Source: Methanosphaera sp. rholeuAM74 (GTDB taxonomy: Archaea > Methanobacteriota > Methanobacteria > Methanobacteriales > Methanobacteriaceae). From it: a stretch of 9,888 nucleotides of DNA. This document shows positions 5,308 to 9,888 of the stretch, one piece after another; position 1 is the first letter of the stretch, and each line of letters starts with the position of its first letter. A program made the position numbers and the translations under genes. The stretch is taken from NCBI GenBank assembly GCA_003266075.1, contig MUZZ01000097.1, positions 401 through 10,288 on the forward strand, in the 5' to 3' direction. Under the pieces are notes generated by a model. The model saw nothing but the letters and a program-made list of their open reading frames with translations. It made no database searches and was not told where the DNA came from.

Positions 5308-6513
5308 ATGAAATCCTTGGCGATATTGTTTATATTTACATTGCTAACATTTGTATTGTCATTGATTTACTCTGTAAATAATATGTATGTATTCATAGCA
5401 TTATTCATAGTGAATTTCTTTATCGTTGCGATAACTTCTACTTTGATAATATATCCATCATATACGTTTGTAGAGTTGTTTAAAAAGCCTATACATATGA
5501 TAACGTTGAGTATTGCATTCACATTATTCTGCATAATATTCACAAAACAGTTTTTAGAGCTTAACAGCAACAAGTTCTTATTTGTATTCTCGATCATAGC
5601 TACAGCATTGATAATATTCGCTATTCTCCGTGTTAAAAGGAGACATGATGATAAAAGTAAGACAATAGAGGATTATGTGGATAAGTCAATTGCGGAATCA
5701 ACCTATGCTCTGATAATATATTGTTTAGTGTCATTTGTTGGTATGAATGTTCCACCATTTAGTGTTCTACCTTTATGGTTTGGATTAAGCATTCCATTTA
5801 TAATGTTCATTCCAGGTTATCTGATTATGAATACCTTAATTCCACGTAGGGAAGAGATTGAATTTGTTGAAAGAGCTGCAACTGCAATATTTATAAGTTT
5901 AATTATGACTTCCATCATAGGTATTATAGTTGTTCAGGTCAATCATTACCTGAATATGAGGGTAGTATCATTAATATTAGATTTAATTACGCTGTTCATA
6001 TTATTACCAGCATACATTCTCAGAACTAGGACAATTGAAGTCAAAAAGAGGTACATTTACCCATCTGTTGATAAGCTATTCATAGTACTAGGTATTATTG
6101 GCCTAATCATCGTTCTGGGTTCTGGAGTATATGTAAACTCTGAGAACATTAACCCAATCAATCAGGGAAATACTACTTTCACAATTAGTGGTGTTGGTGG
6201 TACTGCTGATGCTGATGGCTACTATAACTTTACTGACGGCGAAAACCTTACATTGAAGATGAACATCACTAATAAAGAAAACAAGGACATGACTTATAAG
6301 ATATCCGTACAAACACACAATAATACTACCAATGAAGTGATATCTGAGTATACCAAGAAGGTTAAGGACGGAAAGAGTGCTGTTGTTCCAACTAACTTGA
6401 CTATGACTCCAGGTAAGAAGGATATTACGTTCGTATTATATGATGATAAAAATCAAGCATATAAAATACGGCATTTATATGCAAATGTCGAATCGAGCGA
6501 TGATTATGAATAA
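5308..6513 (+). CDS. DUF1616 membrane protein with extracytoplasmic C-terminal domain
   Basis: From ATG 5308 the protein has 401 residues; starting at ATA 5290 adds six, and at ATG 5173 adds 45. It has about eight hydrophobic segments, four in the first 110 residues. These are followed by the DUF1616 core, with FIPGYLIMNTLIPR (167-180), the charged EEIEFVERA and further helices to about 270. Residues from about 289 form a soluble beta-rich domain outside the membrane, with the family's GVGGTADADGYYNFTDGENL region, a strand-rich NITNKE...YKISVQ segment and several Asn-X-Thr sequons. DUF1616 proteins are common in methanogens and often lie beside surface-polysaccharide genes. Their biochemical role is not established. 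Here the gene converges on the UDP-glucose dehydrogenase operon, consistent with an envelope role. The fold assignment is firm; the start is uncertain. Confidence 0.85.
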   Translation: MKSLAILFIFTLLTFVLSLIYSVNNMYVFIALFIVNFFIVAITSTLIIYPSYTFVELFKKPIHMITLSIAFTLFCIIFTKQFLELNSNKFLFVFSIIATALIIFAILRVKRRHDDKSKTIEDYVDKSIAESTYALIIYCLVSFVGMNVPPFSVLPLWFGLSIPFIMFIPGYLIMNTLIPRREEIEFVERAATAIFISLIMTSIIGIIVVQVNHYLNMRVVSLILDLITLFILLPAYILRTRTIEVKKRYIYPSVDKLFIVLGIIGLIIVLGSGVYVNSENINPINQGNTTFTISGVGGTADADGYYNFTDGENLTLKMNITNKENKDMTYKISVQTHNNTTNEVISEYTKKVKDGKSAVVPTNLTMTPGKKDITFVLYDDKNQAYKIRHLYANVESSDDYE

Positions 6514-6518
6514 AAAAA
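6512..6518 (-). terminator. Likely T-run terminator of the minus-strand glycan operon
   Basis: Seven T on the minus strand lie about 30 bases past the UDP-glucose dehydrogenase stop and overlap the stop codon of the convergent DUF1616 gene. No hairpin is evident. The 35-base gap between these convergent genes shows no comparable T-run on the plus strand. Confidence 0.45.
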
Positions 6519-6548
6519 GATAATATGTGATATTTTGTGGTGGTGAAT

Positions 6549-7868
6549 TTACTTTCCTACTGCGAAATATTCAAAACCCATCTTCTCCATATAACTATTT
6601 TTAAACTGATTTCTTCCATCAAATATTACTGGATTTTTAAGTAGTTGCTTTATCTTATTAAAGTCAGGACTTCTGAATTCCTTCCATTCTGTTACAAGCA
6701 CTACTGCATCAGCACCCTCCAGTGGAGAATATTTATCGTCAAAGTAGTTTACATCAACATCCTTAAGGTAGAACTCCTTCGCATATTCTATTGACTTTGG
6801 ATCATAGGCATTTACCTGTGCACCACGCTTTACTAACTCATTTATTATTATGATAGAAGGTGCTTCCCTCATATCATCTGTTTCTGGCTTGAATGATAAT
6901 CCCCATACAGCGAAGGTGTAACCCCTTAAATCCTCACCGTATACTGATGTAATTTTATTCACGATATACTTCTTCTGTTGTTTATTTACTTCTTCCACGC
7001 TTTTCAATAGTTTTGCATCATAGCCATTATCTGAAGCAGTCTTTATTAGTGCTGTCACATCCTTTGGGAAGCAACTGCCACCATAGCCACATCCAGGATA
7101 GAGGAAGCTGTTTCCTATTCTGGAGTCACTACCCATCCCCTTACGTACATCGTCAATGTTTGCACCTACCCTATCACATATGTTGGCCATTTCATTCATG
7201 AAGGATATTCTGTTTGCTAACATCGAGTTTGACGCATACTTTGTCATTTCAGCACTTTTTATGTCCATAACTATCATCCGTTCATGATTCTTCGTGAATG
7301 GTTCATAGAGGTTTCTCATGTATTCTATTGCATTTTCATCATCACTACCTATTATAACCCTTTCTGGACGCATGAAGTCATTTACTGCGTTTCCTTCCTT
7401 CAAAAATTCTGGATTTGATACTAAGTCCACCTTGTATGATACATTCCTTTTTTCTAACTCTTCATTGATGATTGCTTTTACCTCATCTGCTGTTCCCACA
7501 GGTACTGTTGACTTGTCAATGACTATCATGTCATGTGTAATTATTTCTCCGATTTCTTTGGCTACTTGTCTGACATATTTTAGGTCTGCACTTCCATCTT
7601 CACCCATAGGTGTACCTACTGCAATAAAACATGACTCGGAATTTGAAAGACCTTCGGATAAGTCTGTTGTGAATTTGAGATTTCCTCTTTCATAGTTGTT
7701 TTTTACTAAAACATCTAATCCTGGCTCATATATTGGGATTATGCCCTTTTTTAGGTTGTTTATTTTTTCATTTACTACGTCGACACAGTAAACAGTGTTT
7801 CCCATCTCTGAAAAGCATGTTCCTGTCACTAATCCCACATATCCTGTTCCGATTATTGTTATGTTCAT
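6549..7868 (-). CDS. UDP-glucose 6-dehydrogenase (UDP-glucose/GDP-mannose dehydrogenase family)
   Basis: This 439-residue cytosolic enzyme oxidises UDP-glucose to UDP-glucuronate with two NAD+. The N-terminal Rossmann domain starts with GTGYVG (7-12); VGTP (84-87) and DKSTVPVGT (118-126) follow. NPEFLKEG (152-159), the Lys of TKYASN (210), and GGSCFPKD (263-270) with catalytic Cys266 form the active site. The C-terminal UDP-binding domain contains WGLSFKPETDDMREAPS (322-338). Length is standard. The product is more likely UDP-glucuronate than another uronate, but closely related enzymes act on UDP-GlcNAc or UDP-ManNAc, so the substrate is inferred. ATG 7868 follows a ribosome binding site AGGATGAT (7872-7879). 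The gene lies 23 bases after the GT-C-like membrane protein gene, in one operon with a sugar transferase, which points to glycan precursor supply. Confidence 0.95.
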   Translation of the reverse strand: MNITIIGTGYVGLVTGTCFSEMGNTVYCVDVVNEKINNLKKGIIPIYEPGLDVLVKNNYERGNLKFTTDLSEGLSNSESCFIAVGTPMGEDGSADLKYVRQVAKEIGEIITHDMIVIDKSTVPVGTADEVKAIINEELEKRNVSYKVDLVSNPEFLKEGNAVNDFMRPERVIIGSDDENAIEYMRNLYEPFTKNHERMIVMDIKSAEMTKYASNSMLANRISFMNEMANICDRVGANIDDVRKGMGSDSRIGNSFLYPGCGYGGSCFPKDVTALIKTASDNGYDAKLLKSVEEVNKQQKKYIVNKITSVYGEDLRGYTFAVWGLSFKPETDDMREAPSIIIINELVKRGAQVNAYDPKSIEYAKEFYLKDVDVNYFDDKYSPLEGADAVVLVTEWKEFRSPDFNKIKQLLKNPVIFDGRNQFKNSYMEKMGFEYFAVGK

Positions 7869-7891
7869 ATTATCATCCTAATTATTTCTTT

Positions 7892-9469
7892 TTAAATTAC
7901 TTCACATATTATGAATCTGTTATTTTCAAATACCTTATTTGTTGCTGATAGTTTTATACTGTAAAAGTTATCCTCAGTTATTTCTTTAGTATAATAGTAG
8001 AATGGATAATAATCTGCTTCTACAAATTCTATTTGAGGTGTACCCGAATATTCCGTTGTGTTATTCATTACTAAACTCTTATCATAGACTATGTAACCAA
8101 TATTTTCTTCATTTAGCCTATCATATGATGATTTACTTGACTGTGGGTTTGCGTAAACATCATAGCTATAGTGTAATGGAATCATGTCACTACTTGATAG
8201 TACTGTTCCAAAGAAGAGGTTGTTTGTTAATACGGACTTGTTTGTATTGTTAACCCCTTTAAACCAGTCTATTACTTCCTGTTCATCATGTGTTGGTGGA
8301 GCAATCTGTACGGTTGATTGAGCTGTCACCACATTACTTGTTGTTACTGACGGATCTGATAGGTGGTAGATGCATAATACACATGAAAGTACCATGATTA
8401 CTGCTACCAATAGATATTGTGTCTTCTTATCCTCGAATTTCCTTACTAACTCTGCCGCACCATAACCTGCAAGCATTACTAATGGTATTACAAAGTACAC
8501 TAGTAACCTATAGGTGTATACTGGTATTCCAAACCAGTGCATATTTGAAACTATGAATGAGAACAAAGCCCACCATACTATTAATCGTTTATCGGAGTTC
8601 TTAAATGAAAAGTATAATCCTATGATTGCAAGTACTAATGGCAGTATACCAACACATTTTATGTATCTTTCAAGACCCATAGCCTTTTGGCCCATAAATA
8701 AACTCATAGGATCATGGATGATTGATTTAATACCATCTAGGAGTACTAGTAATGAGTTTGTACTGATAGCTGATAGGATTACGTAGCCAATAATTCCAGC
8801 CAGTATTACAGGAATTATCAGAGTCACATATTTTGATAATGCTTCAAATTTCATCTTAGCTACTAATTCCACTATCATCAGACAAGTAATTATGATCATG
8901 TAGTATACGAATGTTGAGAAGTGAACCGACAGTATTAGTAACGCCATTATACCCGAAAGCAGTGCCCTTGTATAGCTGTGTTTCTTTATTGAGGAGTAAT
9001 AGAAGTACACACCCCATGTGAAGAATATTAATGCAACAGTCTCAGGTATAGGTAACATCATACGTGTAAACATGAAACTTGATAATAGTATCATGCCTGA
9101 AAGTAGTGCTGTTAACTCGTCATCATAAATCTTGTATGCAACGCCAACGACTGATAGAGAACATAGTAGTGCAAGTATTGGCTGTAACAATTTAGCTGCA
9201 TTTACCATGTCTGTTGCAAATAGTTTTGATGAAACTATGAGTATTAAATGAAATAGTGGTGAGTAGCCTATTGACTTTCCTACCGGTGCATTGAGAAGTG
9301 GGTCAGTCATTGTTATTCCATTGATTATATATGCCCATGCATAGTTGATGTGTGTGTAGACATCCCAACTTAGTGGCCCATTAACGTTCATACCCAGGTA
9401 TATTGTAAATAGTGATGCCAGAATTACTGGAATAATCATCATCTTTTTATTGTTTAAAATATTCTCCAT
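7892..9469 (-). CDS. Multi-spanning membrane protein resembling a GT-C glycosyltransferase
   Basis: The 525-residue product has about eleven hydrophobic segments up to residue 368, then a soluble domain of about 155 residues (371-525) that would face outward. The first extracytoplasmic loop carries WDVYTH (35-40) soon after the first helix, and a second acidic DP pair follows at 56-57. An Asp in this loop, followed by a YSPLFH-type segment (69-74), is the layout of GT-C enzymes such as oligosaccharyltransferases and lipid-phosphate-sugar-dependent transferases. Probable role: moving sugars from a lipid carrier onto a surface glycan or protein. I cannot assign a specific family or substrate. 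Start: ATG 9469 is preferred over the in-frame TTG at 9478, though neither has a strong ribosome binding site. It lies 44 bases after the sugar transferase and 23 before the UDP-glucose dehydrogenase. Confidence 0.72.
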   Translation of the reverse strand: MENILNNKKMMIIPVILASLFTIYLGMNVNGPLSWDVYTHINYAWAYIINGITMTDPLLNAPVGKSIGYSPLFHLILIVSSKLFATDMVNAAKLLQPILALLCSLSVVGVAYKIYDDELTALLSGMILLSSFMFTRMMLPIPETVALIFFTWGVYFYYSSIKKHSYTRALLSGIMALLILSVHFSTFVYYMIIITCLMIVELVAKMKFEALSKYVTLIIPVILAGIIGYVILSAISTNSLLVLLDGIKSIIHDPMSLFMGQKAMGLERYIKCVGILPLVLAIIGLYFSFKNSDKRLIVWWALFSFIVSNMHWFGIPVYTYRLLVYFVIPLVMLAGYGAAELVRKFEDKKTQYLLVAVIMVLSCVLCIYHLSDPSVTTSNVVTAQSTVQIAPPTHDEQEVIDWFKGVNNTNKSVLTNNLFFGTVLSSSDMIPLHYSYDVYANPQSSKSSYDRLNEENIGYIVYDKSLVMNNTTEYSGTPQIEFVEADYYPFYYYTKEITEDNFYSIKLSATNKVFENNRFIICEVI

Positions 9470-9513
9470 ATAAATCAAAACCGAGATTTAATTGTTTTAT
9501 GCCTATAACCATA

Positions 9514-9888
9514 TTAATATGCGTTTTTATCATCTAATAATGTTGGGATGGTCTTTAAAAATATTCTTAAATCCAGCAACAAAGACCAGTTCTCCACGTA
9601 GTAAATATCATACTCTATTCTTTTAACTATTGATGTGTTACCCCTATAACCATTTATCTGAGCCCAACCAGTCATGCCTGGTCTTACATGATGTTTTATC
9701 ATGTATTTAGGTACTGATTCCCTGAATTTCCTGACAAAGAATGGTCTTTCAGGTCTTGGTCCGATGAGACTCATATCCCCCTTGAGGATGTTGTAAAACT
9801 GTGGCAATTCGTCAATACTCATCTTTCTTATGAAATGACCCACATTAGTTATCCTCGGATCGTTTTTCTGTGTCCATTTTGTCTCGTC
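9514..9888 (-). CDS. Polyprenyl-phosphate sugar-phosphate transferase, C-terminal part (runs off right edge)
   Basis: The frame is open from the right edge and gives 124 residues ending in TAA at 9516-9514. It contains the conserved C-terminal motifs of the bacterial sugar transferase family (WbaP/WcaJ/PglC type): KWTQKNDPRIT, GHFIRKMSIDELPQF, KGDMSLIGPRPERP and RPGMTGWAQINGYRG. These enzymes transfer a sugar-1-phosphate from a nucleotide sugar to polyprenyl phosphate at the membrane, the first step of a lipid-linked glycan. The catalytic Asp-Glu pair and the membrane region lie outside the window. A GTG at 9843 is only an internal valine codon: the family motif KNDPRIT continues upstream of it. 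As the leading gene of the visible operon, it implies that the following membrane protein and dehydrogenase serve glycan assembly. The family is bacterial in origin, so transfer into archaea is likely, though probably old. Confidence 0.92.
   Translation of the reverse strand, partial: DETKWTQKNDPRITNVGHFIRKMSIDELPQFYNILKGDMSLIGPRPERPFFVRKFRESVPKYMIKHHVRPGMTGWAQINGYRGNTSIVKRIEYDIYYVENWSLLLDLRIFLKTIPTLLDDKNAY

Noticed and set aside
7318..7695. Plus-strand frame of 125 codons opposite the UDP-glucose dehydrogenase gene
   Set aside because: It lies wholly antisense to a well-supported conserved gene and has a Ser/Phe-rich composition typical of a shadow frame.
9841..9843. GTG as the start of the sugar transferase
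   Set aside because: Family motifs (KWTQKNDPRIT) continue upstream in the same frame to the window edge, so this is an internal codon of a gene cut by the boundary.

Overview
The window looks like chromosomal DNA of an AT-rich methanogenic archaeon of the Methanobacteriales, most likely Methanosphaera or a close relative. The evidence is the archaeal gene content (phosphomevalonate dehydratase small subunit, archaeal-length TruD, a DUF1616 membrane protein), GGTGAT-type ribosome binding sites, TATA-like promoter boxes and T-run terminators. The genus is inferred from general familiarity, not from a database match.

Layout. Positions 1-101 hold the acidic C-terminal tail of an unidentified gene. 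It is followed closely by the small subunit of phosphomevalonate dehydratase (120-524), an enzyme of the archaeal mevalonate route to isoprenoid lipids. A T-rich terminator and a promoter with a dyad over its TATA box lead into a copper-exporting P1B ATPase (678-3106). This gene is interrupted by a -1 frame change at a run of nine A, exactly between its first and second metal-binding domains. A hairpin and T-run then separate it from the convergent gene truD (4385-3138, minus strand). Upstream of truD on the same strand is a small membrane-anchored Ser/Gly-rich surface protein (4927-4469). About 380 bases without a confident gene follow, with two inverted repeats and an uncertain start region, and then a DUF1616 membrane protein (to 6513, plus strand). 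It converges on a minus-strand operon that runs off the right edge: a polyprenyl-phosphate sugar-phosphate transferase (partial, from the edge to 9514), a large multi-spanning membrane protein resembling GT-C glycosyltransferases (9469-7892), and a UDP-glucose dehydrogenase (7868-6549).

How the genes fit together. The right third is a surface-glycan locus. The sugar transferase would load the first sugar-phosphate on a lipid carrier, UDP-glucose dehydrogenase would supply UDP-glucuronate, and the GT-C-like protein could transfer lipid-linked sugars outside the membrane. The DUF1616 protein and the Ser-rich anchored protein are further envelope proteins nearby. The left part is housekeeping (isoprenoid precursor synthesis, tRNA pseudouridylation) plus metal homeostasis.

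The most interesting signal is the copA frame change. The zero frame encodes a complete 74-residue copper-chaperone-like domain ending right after a slippery A-run, while a -1 shift there rebuilds a normal two-domain ATPase of about 809 residues. This resembles, with the frames reversed, the programmed frameshift in Escherichia coli copA that makes a chaperone and a transporter from one gene. A second notable signal is a patch of about 1.5 kb (roughly 2150-3660) in which the plus strand is strongly G+T rich across both convergent genes, regardless of which strand codes.
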